From Bacillota bacterium (GTDB lineage: Bacteria; Bacillota; Clostridia; Acetivibrionales; DTU013), in assembly GCA_023435805.1 (NCBI GenBank), contig JAEZMC010000334.1, forward strand, positions 1-11,395: a DNA stretch of 11,395 nucleotides. Reading direction: 5' to 3'. The notes under the pieces were generated by a model. The model worked only from the letters and a program-made list of their open reading frames with translations. It did no database searches and was not told the origin of the DNA. Of this stretch, positions 1-6,758 are shown piece after piece (position 1 is the first letter of the stretch; the number at the start of each line of letters is the position of its first letter). Position numbers and translations under genes: made by a program.

Positions 1-231
1 ATTTCACCCGAGCACAAAAAGGCGGCGGGTGAATTGAAAAGAGCTCTTGCCATCTACCGTGACGCGGAGGATTTGATTAATATCGGCGCCTATGTAAAGG
101 GCAGCAACGCCAAAATTGACCAGTCCATCGAGCTGATGGACGGCATATTGGGCTTTCTGCAGCAATCCACGGATGAACGCTTTACGTTTGATGAAGTCCT
201 GAATATGCTCTATCAGGTCCTCGATAAATAA
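1..231 (+). CDS. fliI: Flagellar export ATPase FliI, C-terminal fragment
   Basis: This is the last 76 codons of a gene that starts before the window, in frame 1 and ending with TAA at 229-231. FliI is the cytoplasmic ATPase of the flagellar type III export apparatus; it forms a hexamer and works with FliH and FliJ to feed substrates into the export gate. The fragment contains the family's C-terminal helical signature DLINIGAYVKGSN followed by a residue run like KIDQSIEL. The Walker A and B motifs lie upstream and cannot be checked. fliJ follows after 14 nt with a GGGGGTGG-type ribosome site, as in other Firmicute fla/che operons. The identification rests on this C-terminal motif plus synteny. 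Confidence 0.93.
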   Translation: MSPEHKKAAGELKRALAIYRDAEDLINIGAYVKGSNAKIDQSIELMDGILGFLQQSTDERFTFDEVLNMLYQVLDK

Positions 232-245
232 GCGGGGGTGGTTGA

Positions 246-695
246 ATGGCAAAGTTTCATTTCAGGCTTCAATCTGTATTGAATGTCAAAACGCAGCAGG
301 AAGACAATCTAAAAAATGAACTGGGAAAAGCCATTCAGAAGCTGGAGGCTGAAAAGCGAATTCTCTCCAGTCTCGAGAGAGCCTCACTGGAGCTTACTGC
401 CGAATTCAACGAAAAAGCCCGGAAGAGTACAGTTCACAAGCTCATCGAATACAACGGCTATTTGTCTCTTCTTACGTCAAAAATCAAGCTGCAAAAAGAA
501 AATGTAAACCAAGCCGCTCTAAATGTCGATAAAGTAAGAGAAGAGTTGGTGAAGGCTGTCAAGGAAAGAAAAATATTGGACAGGTTCAAGGAAAAAAGGC
601 TGGAAGAGTTCCGTCTGGAACAAAACAAGCTGGAGCAGAAAACAAATGATGAAATCGTAAGCTACAAACAGAGCGGGAGTAGTGCGGGAGAATAG
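246..695 (+). CDS. fliJ: Flagellar export stalk/chaperone-escort protein FliJ
   Basis: This 149-residue protein begins MAKFHFRLQSVLNVK, the usual N-terminus of FliJ (compare F-x-F-R-L-x-x-V-L). Nearly the whole chain is predicted coiled coil rich in Lys, Glu and Leu, with no membrane segment. The length matches the family (about 140-150 residues). FliJ forms the central stalk of the FliI ATPase ring, resembling the gamma subunit of F-type ATPases, and helps couple ATP hydrolysis to export. The ATG at 246 is preceded by GGGGGTGG. The gene sits directly after fliI and ends with TAG at 693-695, two bases before the next ATG, so translation is probably coupled. Sequence identity in coiled coils is weak evidence, but position and the N-terminal motif make the call firm. 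Confidence 0.93.
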   Translation: MAKFHFRLQSVLNVKTQQEDNLKNELGKAIQKLEAEKRILSSLERASLELTAEFNEKARKSTVHKLIEYNGYLSLLTSKIKLQKENVNQAALNVDKVREELVKAVKERKILDRFKEKRLEEFRLEQNKLEQKTNDEIVSYKQSGSSAGE

Positions 696-697
696 GA

Positions 698-1519
698 ATG
701 CCAAAAAGCAGCGGTAGTAATACAATATTGGAAAACCCCAAAACGCAGGGCAAAGAAAAAAAGGGAAAAGGGATTTTGTTTACCCTTCTAACTTTGTTGG
801 CAGTCGTTGCTGTCATTGCTGCAGTATTCGGAGGGGTTTTTTATTTTGTCATCCACAACAACATGAACGGCCTCGCAGAGCGCTACCGTTCCACAATTCA
901 GAGAATCCCGCTGGCGAGGCTTGCGCTGCCTGCGGTGCCGGACCCGCTGGACCCCAGATACATGACCCCGGAGGATATAAAAAGCAAATATGTTGAGTTC
1001 AGAGCTGAAAATGAAAGGCTGAAGCAGGAGCTTGCCGCGGCAAAGACCAAACTGGATGAGTATCAGGGGATTACGGACGATTATGAAAACCTGAAAGCCG
1101 ATACGGAGAAAAAGCAGCAGGATATAAAGGAACGCGAAGCCGCCATGGATCAAAGGGAGCTGCAGCTGAAGGAAATGAAGCAAAAAATAGACGAGCTGGC
1201 CGCCAACGGCGATAAGGAAGCATTTCGCGAATATTTTGAAAAGGTGGATCCGGAAAACGCCAAGCAGCTTTATGCAGAGATTGTAAAAGAGCAGCAGTCG
1301 GACGCCAATACTAAAAAGTTTGCCCAGGTTTATGAAGCAATGGATGCAGCGGCGGCAGCACAAATATTTGAGCAGCTCGGCAATTCCGGAATCGATATGA
1401 CGGCCGTCACGCTGAAGGCCATGAAAAAGGAAAACTCGGCGGAGATACTGGCATCAATGACCTCTGATTTTGCAGCAAAAGTGACTGAAAAGTTAAATGA
1501 GCTGTTCAAAGGTAATTGA
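698..1519 (+). CDS. ylxF: YlxF/FlbB-like membrane coiled-coil protein with MgtE-N/MotE-like C-terminus
   Basis: This 273-residue protein has a short basic N-terminus, one strong transmembrane segment at about residues 26-52, a Pro-rich stretch (PAVPDPLDP, about 78-88), a long charged coiled coil (about 92-172) and a C-terminal helical domain (about 178-272). That last part contains MgtE-N/MotE-like helix repeats such as KVDPENAKQL, AMDAAAAAQIF and ENSAEILASM. Its place between fliJ and fliK matches ylxF in Bacillus and flbB in spirochaetes, where FlbB is a periplasmic collar protein needed for motor assembly. MotE-family proteins elsewhere assist stator or motor assembly. With an N-in topology the coiled coil and C-terminal domain would lie outside the membrane. 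The exact function in Firmicutes is unsettled; the symbol rests on synteny and domain order, not on a checked alignment. The ribosome site (GGGAG) lies in the end of fliJ. Confidence 0.82.
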   Translation: MPKSSGSNTILENPKTQGKEKKGKGILFTLLTLLAVVAVIAAVFGGVFYFVIHNNMNGLAERYRSTIQRIPLARLALPAVPDPLDPRYMTPEDIKSKYVEFRAENERLKQELAAAKTKLDEYQGITDDYENLKADTEKKQQDIKEREAAMDQRELQLKEMKQKIDELAANGDKEAFREYFEKVDPENAKQLYAEIVKEQQSDANTKKFAQVYEAMDAAAAAQIFEQLGNSGIDMTAVTLKAMKKENSAEILASMTSDFAAKVTEKLNELFKGN

Positions 1520-1536
1520 GATAAACATCTACATTG

Positions 1537-1546
1537 AAAGGAGGTG
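1537..1546 (+). promoter_or_regulatory. Ribosome binding site fixing the fliK start
   Basis: AAAGGAGGTG is a near-perfect Shine-Dalgarno sequence. It sits seven bases (from the GGAGG core) before the ATG at 1552. A longer reading of the frame from TTG at 1534 would place this site inside the coding region, so the ATG at 1552 is the supported start. Confidence 0.85.
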
Positions 1547-1551
1547 AAAAA

Positions 1552-3162
1552 ATGACATTACATGAAATGATGCTTGGAAACATGCCATCCAAACAGACCG
1601 CCTCGATCATGCAGCTGGGAGCTCAGAACACGCAGAAATCCGGAGGAAGAAACGAAAGCAAGCAGTTCGGAGACATACTCGGCGGAAGGATGAGCGGCAC
1701 GGCCAGACAGGAGGGCCTAAACCGGAGCAATACAGGTCATTCCTCGGAAGCTGGAAATGCAGAAACCGTTGCAGAGAGTAGAAACAGGCAATCGAGATAC
1801 CTTACCTTCAGAGAAGCGAATGCAAAAAATGCAAAAGCCGCACCCGGAAAGGTACAGGAACACAAAATGGCTGAAAGCACCCCGGACGACGATCATATCA
1901 TCAACGGTGAGGATAAGTCAAAAAACGCACACTCTGCAAACAACGCACCTCACAATATGCTTCAACTCCTTGCCCAGGTAATGGGCGTGGATACAGGCGA
2001 GCTGCAAAAGCTTCTAAAGGAAGCAGGCATTACGTCGGAAGCTTTTAACAACATGAAGAATGCCGATGAAAATGTCTCGAAGCTGTCGCAATTGCTGGGA
2101 CTGAGCAGTGAACAGGAGGAAGCCCTGATGAAAATGCTGCAGCTGGCTGGCGAGGTAACGGAAGCGTCAACGAAGGCTCAACCTGAGCTTGATACGACGG
2201 AAGTGACAGCTCGGGAACAGGTGAAGGCGAACGGGGACGGAAAGTCATCCCCTATGAATGGAGCCGGAGCAGCTGACAGCCAGGAGGCAATATCTTCGGA
2301 AGCTGCTGATGAGACTGCTGCAGCAGATATGAAGCGGCAAATCAGGGAAAAGCTGGACGAGCTTGGCGAAAGGCTGGTTAAGGACCGCAGTTCAGTTGAG
2401 TCGGAATGGAGGCGGTTTTTGCAGCAATCATCCGACAGGCTGGGAAAAATCCTGAACGTTCAGGATGAAAATAGCGCAGCGGTCGGGAATAAGCTTGTTG
2501 AACAGCTTGAGGTTCAAGCTGCCGGTGCGGAAGCAGACGGACAGGACAGTAAGGAGCCCGGGCGGGAGACCAATGCAAAATCGGAAAACGGTACGGCAGC
2601 ATTGCAGTCGGCACCCTTGGCCGAAGAAGCACAGACACAGCCGGCATTTGCAGTAATACAGCCGGGTAAGGTTAGCGGTGCTGCTTCAGTTGAAAAAACA
2701 GATCTAAAAATGCCGGTGACGCAGAAGGAAATCATCAGCCAGGTGATTGAGAAGGCAAAAGTAACATTGACGCCGGACAAGTCTGAAATGGTCATGGATC
2801 TCAAGCCGGACAGTCTGGGGAAAATATCGCTGAAGGTCATCACGGAAAACGGCATGGTCATGGCAAAATTTATCGCAGAGAATCAGCAGGTGAAGCAGGT
2901 GTTGGAGTCAAACATGCAGCTGCTCAAGGACTCGCTGGAAAAGCAGGGCATGAGTGTACAGGGCTTTAGTGTTTCAGTCCGGCAGGATTCCAGCCGTTCC
3001 TCGGAAAGCTGGTCGCAGACTGAAACAGGAAGGAACCGGGGCCTTACCGGAAACGACTACCGCACTGCAGGACTGGAAGGAGACCTGACCGGCGCAGTAG
3101 CAGCAGCCGCCGTAAGAAATCCCTACAGTTGGGGAGGCAGCACGATTAATTTAACGGCATAG
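1552..3162 (+). CDS. fliK: Flagellar hook-length control protein FliK
   Basis: This is a 536-residue protein counted from ATG 1552, chosen because of the strong ribosome site at 1537-1546. FliK is an exported molecular ruler; its C-terminal domain contacts FlhB and switches export from hook to filament proteins. The first two thirds are low in hydrophobicity and rich in Ala, Ser, Gln, Glu and Lys, as expected for an extended ruler. A helical stretch near residues 130-205 contains a GVDTGELQKLLKEAGIT-type segment. The conserved C-terminal hook-length domain spans about residues 390-485 and carries LKPDSLGKISLKV (from residue 417), the family's L-x-P-x-x-L-G motif. After it comes a Ser- and Gly-rich tail. 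The gene lies between ylxF and flgD and its stop codon is embedded in the flgD ribosome site. Confidence 0.92.
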   Translation: MTLHEMMLGNMPSKQTASIMQLGAQNTQKSGGRNESKQFGDILGGRMSGTARQEGLNRSNTGHSSEAGNAETVAESRNRQSRYLTFREANAKNAKAAPGKVQEHKMAESTPDDDHIINGEDKSKNAHSANNAPHNMLQLLAQVMGVDTGELQKLLKEAGITSEAFNNMKNADENVSKLSQLLGLSSEQEEALMKMLQLAGEVTEASTKAQPELDTTEVTAREQVKANGDGKSSPMNGAGAADSQEAISSEAADETAAADMKRQIREKLDELGERLVKDRSSVESEWRRFLQQSSDRLGKILNVQDENSAAVGNKLVEQLEVQAAGAEADGQDSKEPGRETNAKSENGTAALQSAPLAEEAQTQPAFAVIQPGKVSGAASVEKTDLKMPVTQKEIISQVIEKAKVTLTPDKSEMVMDLKPDSLGKISLKVITENGMVMAKFIAENQQVKQVLESNMQLLKDSLEKQGMSVQGFSVSVRQDSSRSSESWSQTETGRNRGLTGNDYRTAGLEGDLTGAVAAAAVRNPYSWGGSTINLTA

Positions 3163-3168
3163 GAGGTG
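3160..3168 (+). promoter_or_regulatory. Ribosome binding site of flgD overlapping the fliK stop
   Basis: TAGGAGGTG joins the fliK stop codon (TAG 3160-3162) to a full AGGAGGTG Shine-Dalgarno sequence. It lies five bases before the TTG at 3174 and so supports that non-ATG start and close translational coupling of flgD to fliK. Confidence 0.8.
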
Positions 3169-3173
3169 AAGAT

Positions 3174-4028
3174 TTGAGCAGTTTATCAATCAACAGTCAA
3201 AAAACGATACAACAGATCATAGATGAAACTGCTTCGTCAGCCGGCAGCAGAAAAACGGGAGAACTGGGAAAGGACGATTTTCTAAACCTTCTGGTAACGC
3301 AGCTCAGGTATCAGGATCCCCTGAACCCCACAGACGACAAGGAATTCATCGGACAAATGGCACAGTTCAGCGCACTGGAGCAGATGCAGAACCTGAACAC
3401 CAGCTTCACCGCCACCAAGGCCTATGCGCTGATTGGCAAGACCATTACAGCAAACATCAAGGATTCTTCTACAAACGAAACGACCATAATACAAGGCGAC
3501 GTTTCGAGTATTAAGTCAGACGGCGGCAAATACTACGCGGTAGTAAGAGGTACGGATGTCCCTGTGGAAAGCATCACTGATGTGACCGACAGTGCCTATT
3601 CGCAGAACAACCTCTCGGCCTACACCAATCTGATCGGCTGTAATGTCAACGGGATCGCATACAACTCTGAGGACGGTGACATGATCAAGGTGAACGGAAA
3701 AGTCATAGCGCTTCAGAAAGGCGTGTACGAGGACTATGCCGTAATGGACGGCGTCAGCGTAGAGATCGCCGGCCTTGATACCACGGTCAAGACCACGGAT
3801 CCGGACTATGTGAAAAACAAGCTGCAGGAAGCTTACGAAAGTGGCAAGGAAATCGACATAATCATTAAAGACAGTACCGGCAAACGCGTACCGGTTACAG
3901 CCAAGCTGGCCAGCCTGGACATTGCCGCCAACGGAAAGATTACCGCAGTTTTGAACGGTGTTCATGTACCGCTAGAGAGCATTACGAACATAACCAAAGC
4001 GGAGGCAGGTGCTGACGATGGTAATTGA
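3174..4028 (+). CDS. flgD: Flagellar hook-capping protein FlgD with repeated C-terminal beta modules
   Basis: This 284-residue protein starts at TTG 3174 behind a perfect ribosome site. FlgD caps the growing hook and guides FlgE polymerisation. The conserved N-terminal FlgD domain is at about residues 30-80, with GKDDFLNLLVTQLRYQDPL, the N-P-T-D-D-K-E-F region and MAQFSALEQMQNL. The rest contains three similar beta-rich units of about 52 residues: about 86-139 (LIGKTITANI to VPVESITDVT), 153-204 (LIGCNVNGIA to VSVEIAGLD) and 224-275 (GKEIDIIIKD to VPLESITNIT). Bacillus FlgD, as I recall it, is about 140 residues with a single such unit, so this version looks expanded. The cap domain of FlgD is known to have Tudor-like and Fn3-like folds; assigning these repeats to them is inference. 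The last 11 nt overlap the next gene. Confidence 0.93.
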   Translation: MSSLSINSQKTIQQIIDETASSAGSRKTGELGKDDFLNLLVTQLRYQDPLNPTDDKEFIGQMAQFSALEQMQNLNTSFTATKAYALIGKTITANIKDSSTNETTIIQGDVSSIKSDGGKYYAVVRGTDVPVESITDVTDSAYSQNNLSAYTNLIGCNVNGIAYNSEDGDMIKVNGKVIALQKGVYEDYAVMDGVSVEIAGLDTTVKTTDPDYVKNKLQEAYESGKEIDIIIKDSTGKRVPVTAKLASLDIAANGKITAVLNGVHVPLESITNITKAEAGADDGN

Positions 4029-4428
4029 CAGTTCAGGAAACACTCTGAACAGGCCGCTTATCACCAATAGGCCCACAGTCGGAGCCGGGAATGCAGCCGG
4101 TGGTGTGAAAAGTCGGAGCAATGCAGTAGCAGGCGGATTCGGCAGCATTCTTCAGCAGAAGCTGTCGGAAACCGGGGAGCTGAAATTCTCCAAGCATGCG
4201 GAGCTCAGGCTGCAGTCCAGGAATATCAATCTTACGCAGGCGCAGATGGACAAAATGAAAGAGGCGGTTTCAAAGGCGGAGTCCAAAGGGGTAAGAGATT
4301 CGCTGGTATTGATGGATAACCTGGCGTTTGTGGTCAACATCACGAACAGGACGGTCATCACCGCGGCCAACAGCAGTGAATTGAAAGACAATGTATTTAC
4401 CAACATCGACGGAGCAGTTATCGTATAG
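4018..4428 (+). CDS. Flagellar operon protein, TIGR02530 family
   Basis: This 136-residue soluble protein lies between flgD and flgE. The first half is flexible and rich in Gly, Asn and Ala. The second half carries FSKHAELRLQSRNINL (from about residue 56), then a charged helix and VLMDNLAFVVNITNRTVITA, which together are the signature I associate with the TIGR02530 'flagellar operon protein' family found in Firmicutes and relatives. Its molecular role is not established as far as I know; an accessory part in hook assembly is suggested only by location. I chose ATG 4018 because AGGTG at 4007-4011 sits six bases before it. GTG at 4009 is an alternative adding three residues but is only three bases from GGAGG. 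The gene overlaps flgD by 11 nt, implying coupled translation. Confidence 0.85.
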   Translation: MVIDSSGNTLNRPLITNRPTVGAGNAAGGVKSRSNAVAGGFGSILQQKLSETGELKFSKHAELRLQSRNINLTQAQMDKMKEAVSKAESKGVRDSLVLMDNLAFVVNITNRTVITAANSSELKDNVFTNIDGAVIV

Positions 4429-4453
4429 CAGCCGGACCCTTTCGGGAGGCTGT
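4428..4453 (+). promoter_or_regulatory. Hairpin directly after the TIGR02530 gene stop
   Basis: GCAGCC (4428-4433) can pair with GGCTGT (4448-4453), with an inner CCC-TTTC-GGG stem-loop. No T-run follows, so it is not an intrinsic terminator. It may influence mRNA stability or flgE translation; this is inference from base pairing alone. Confidence 0.35.
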
Positions 4454-4488
4454 ACATCCCTGAATGACGGAGGGGATGAAGACTATGA

Positions 4489-4495
4489 AGGAGGT
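4489..4495 (+). promoter_or_regulatory. Ribosome binding site of flgE
   Basis: AGGAGGT is a strong Shine-Dalgarno sequence but stands 12 bases from ATG 4508 and 15 from ATG 4511, rather far. It favours 4508 as the flgE start. The frame is open upstream to 4391, but that extra stretch has no conserved FlgE residues and overlaps the previous gene. Confidence 0.7.
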
Positions 4496-4507
4496 CGAAC
4501 ATTCAGT

Positions 4508-5812
4508 ATGATGAGATCAATGTTCTCCGGTGTGTCGGGCCTCAGGGCACACCAGACAAGAATGGACGTTATCGGCAACAATGTCGCCAACGTCAACACG
4601 GTAGGTTTTAAATCGGGAAGGGTAACCTTCCAGGAAATATTCAGCCAGACTTTGCGGGGCGCCAGCTCCCCGGATGCCACAACAGGCAGGGGCGGCACCA
4701 ACCCGATGCAGATAGGCCTTGGCCTGGGCGTCGGATCGGTGGACACCATCACAACCAGAGGCAGCCTGCAGCGTACCGACAATCCGACGGATATGTCGAT
4801 TGAAGGAGACGGCTTCTTCATCTGCAAGGGAGGCAGTGCCGATACGTTTAAATTCACCCGTGCAGGTAACTTCGGCATAGACAAGCTCGGCAACCTGGTG
4901 ACGGGCAGCGGACTTAACGTATACGGCTGGCAGGCGCTGAAGACCGGCAGCAAGGATGAGTTCGACACGGAAAAGCCCATCGAGCCCATCAACCTGTATT
5001 CGGATGATTACAGGAACAAGAGGATCATAGCGGCCCAGGCGACAACAAAGGCGGAGCTGACGGGTAATCTGGACGCTTCGACGACGATTGCAGCTGCAAC
5101 TCCGACCACGGATGACATGTTTACAGTACCAATGACTGTCTATGATTCACTCGGTAATGACTATAAGATCAGTGTCCGTTTTTGGAAAACAGGTGCCCCT
5201 GATACCGGAACCGAATGGAGCTGGGACATTGATACAGGTACAGGATCCGGAGTAGATGCCGATCAAACCGGGAATATTACGTTTGATCCAAATGGTATAA
5301 TTTACTCCGGTGCAGGTCCGATTGATGTCGAATTCACACCAGATGAAGATACATCAGGAACAGGACCGTTTCCTGTTAAAATAGACTTTTCAAAAATAAC
5401 CTGTTTTGCCGCCGACAACTCTGTGAAGCCCAAATCTGTCGATGGATACCCGTCCGGCAGCCTGGTTACCTTCAATGTAGGTGCGGACGGCATCCTGACA
5501 GGCATATACGACAACGGGCAGCAGCAGGCGCTAGGGCTCCTGGCCCTGTCGGGCTTTGAAAATCCGGCAGGCCTTCAGAAGGTGGGAGACAACATGTACA
5601 TCCCCACCACCAACTCGGGCGATTACAAGGCAGTTAAGGCCGGCTCCAACGGCGTGGGCACGCTGAACCCCGGTACGCTGGAAATGTCCAATGTAGACCT
5701 TTCCAAGGAGTTTACCGACATGATCATCACCCAGAGAGGCTTCCAGGCCAACAGCCGCATTATCACCACCTCGGATGAGATGCTTCAGGAGCTGGTAAAC
5801 CTCAAGAGATAA
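4508..5812 (+). CDS. flgE: Flagellar hook protein FlgE
   Basis: This 434-residue protein begins MMRSMFSGVSGLRAHQTRMD, the canonical rod/hook N-terminus, and includes VIGNNVANVNTVGFKSGR. FlgE polymerises outside the cell into the hook, the universal joint between rod and filament, after export by the type III apparatus. Domains: N-terminal Flg_bb_rod helix (about 5-35); FlgE/F/G-type D1 region with TDNPTDMSIEGDGFFI and TRAGNFGIDKLGNLV; variable surface domain (about 195-330); C-terminal helix with SNVDLSKEFTDMIITQRGFQANSRII and a LQELVNLKR end. The length is within the family range. Codons for about residues 198-298 (5101-5400) are clearly lower in GC than the flanks. A 196-nt gap to swrD follows, holding a conserved hairpin element. 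Identification is secure; the start could also be ATG 4511. Confidence 0.96.
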   Translation: MMRSMFSGVSGLRAHQTRMDVIGNNVANVNTVGFKSGRVTFQEIFSQTLRGASSPDATTGRGGTNPMQIGLGLGVGSVDTITTRGSLQRTDNPTDMSIEGDGFFICKGGSADTFKFTRAGNFGIDKLGNLVTGSGLNVYGWQALKTGSKDEFDTEKPIEPINLYSDDYRNKRIIAAQATTKAELTGNLDASTTIAAATPTTDDMFTVPMTVYDSLGNDYKISVRFWKTGAPDTGTEWSWDIDTGTGSGVDADQTGNITFDPNGIIYSGAGPIDVEFTPDEDTSGTGPFPVKIDFSKITCFAADNSVKPKSVDGYPSGSLVTFNVGADGILTGIYDNGQQQALGLLALSGFENPAGLQKVGDNMYIPTTNSGDYKAVKAGSNGVGTLNPGTLEMSNVDLSKEFTDMIITQRGFQANSRIITTSDEMLQELVNLKR

Positions 5813-5846
5813 TGACGGGATAACGGAAGGAAGCGCACCCGGGCAG

Positions 5847-5938
5847 GGCTGACACAATGAGAGTGGTTTCATGCAGGCGGTCTGGAAGCAGGCCGTCTGC
5901 ATAAAATAAAAACGGCGAGGAAATATGAATTTTCGATG
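5847..5938 (+). promoter_or_regulatory. Candidate structured element, copy 1 (flgE-swrD gap)
   Basis: This 92-nt segment is the most divergent of three similar intergenic elements. It begins GGCTGACACAATGA, has a 12-bp hairpin (arms 5871-5882 and 5891-5902, two G-U pairs, eight-base loop with GGA at 5884-5886), then an A-rich stretch, CGGCG at 5913 and an ATTTTCGATG end. CGGCG falls at offset 67 from GGCT, exactly as in copy 2. No T-run directly follows the hairpin, so a terminator is unlikely. Primary sequence agreement is modest, so membership is inferred from layout and spacing. A role in expression of swrD and downstream genes would be inference. Confidence 0.5.
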
Positions 5939-6008
5939 GGTCATTCCATCAAAGCGCAAAAAAGGCGAATGATGAAATTATCTATTGAGTTTTTGAGGTA
6001 AAAATATT

Positions 6009-6209
6009 ATGATAAAATTAACCAGGCTGAATGGCTCGGTTTATGTCCTGAACTGCGAGCTGATAGAAACGGTTGAGGCGACGCCGGACACGGTGATATC
6101 GACCATCGACGCAAAAAAATATATTTGCAGGGAATCTGTAGACGAGGTCATTGCGAGGATTATCGAATTTAAAGGCAAAATACAGATTTACGCAAATTTA
6201 CACAAATGA
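6009..6209 (+). CDS. swrD: SwrD/FlbD family flagellar protein
   Basis: This 66-residue soluble protein, MIKLTRLNGSVYVLNCELIE at its start, is a full-length FlbD/SwrD family member (usually 60-75 residues). The I-x-L-T-R-L-N-G start and the LNCELIETVEATPDTVI segment are typical. In Bacillus subtilis SwrD raises motor torque and supports swarming, probably by aiding stator function; the biochemical mechanism is not known to me. Start ATG 6009 has GAGG at 5995-5998, a weak and somewhat distant ribosome site. It comes 196 nt after flgE and is followed after 17 nt by fliL. In several other bacteria motA and motB lie between flbD and fliL; here they do not. Confidence 0.9.
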   Translation: MIKLTRLNGSVYVLNCELIETVEATPDTVISTIDAKKYICRESVDEVIARIIEFKGKIQIYANLHK

Positions 6210-6226
6210 TAGAGGGGGCATAAGTT

Positions 6227-6745
6227 TTGGAGTCTAAAGGTACTTTTTTCATACTGATTATCGTTGTTGCCGTTCTTACACTCACACTGGCTGCTCTTGC
6301 AGGTTATTTGTTTATCGTGCAGGGCGCTTCCCAGGAGAATACCCATGCTGCCAATTCATCAGCGGAGGTCAAGGAGGTTCCGGAGGAAGAAGACCTTCTT
6401 ATTATTCCGCTTTATGAGGGTAAAAGGTATTTCAACCTGAAAAACGACGATCCTAAAAAGATCGCCATGATGCAGGTCAATGTCAAGCTGAAATGCTTCA
6501 AGACACTCAAAGAAAATAAAAAAGTCAAGGTAGAGGAGAAGGTCGCCGCTTACTCTGATGAGATACAGGAGCTGGTGGTCCGGTTTTTCCTTACCAAGAC
6601 GATAGAGGATGTCAAGAACCTTGAAGTGATGGACAATGCAAAAAATGACCTGAACAAGGAGATCAACGCGCTTTTGAATGAAGGTGTCAAGCGTCCGGAG
6701 GATATCGTCTACAAGGTTATTTTTTCCGAATGGCTGTTCCAGTAG
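6227..6745 (+). CDS. fliL: Flagellar basal body-associated protein FliL
   Basis: This 172-residue protein has a single N-terminal membrane segment at about residues 7-31 and an extracytoplasmic domain that fits the FliL family (MQVNVKLKCFKTL-type strand near the middle, then VRFFLTKTIEDVKNLE and a C-terminal DIVYKVIFSEWLFQ). FliL forms rings around stator units and modulates torque or stator engagement. The start is TTG 6227, supported by AGAGGGGG ending at 6218. It is slightly longer than Bacillus FliL (about 140). The stop codon TAG at 6743-6745 overlaps the fliM ribosome site, implying coupled translation. The acidic segment after the membrane helix (EVKEVPEEEDLL) is a variable linker. Confidence 0.92.
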   Translation: MESKGTFFILIIVVAVLTLTLAALAGYLFIVQGASQENTHAANSSAEVKEVPEEEDLLIIPLYEGKRYFNLKNDDPKKIAMMQVNVKLKCFKTLKENKKVKVEEKVAAYSDEIQELVVRFFLTKTIEDVKNLEVMDNAKNDLNKEINALLNEGVKRPEDIVYKVIFSEWLFQ

Positions 6746-6758
6746 GAGGTGGGTGTAA

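Noticed and set aside
788..1363. 191-codon open frame on the - strand opposite ylxF
   Set aside because: Leu, Cys and Phe rich product mirrors the Glu/Lys/Ala codons of the coiled coil on the + strand; no domain or start signal.
1534..1551. TTG 1534 as fliK start
   Set aside because: The AAAGGAGGTG ribosome site would be inside the gene; ATG 1552 has correct spacing.
5871..5902. Strong hairpin after flgE as an intrinsic terminator
   Set aside because: It is followed by an A-rich stretch, not a T-run, on the + strand, and read from the other strand it is followed by no T-run either. It fits better as part of the three-copy element.
5934..5974. Cyclic-di-GMP riboswitch in the swrD leader
   Set aside because: Short alternative stems exist (GATGG/CCATC and TCATTC/GAATGA), but the conserved core sequences of the class I and II aptamers are absent.
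5985..6013. TTGAGT-N17-TATGAT as a promoter for swrD
   Set aside because: The -10 box would overlap the swrD start codon, so the transcript would begin inside the gene. At most it could serve fliL and later genes; no further support.
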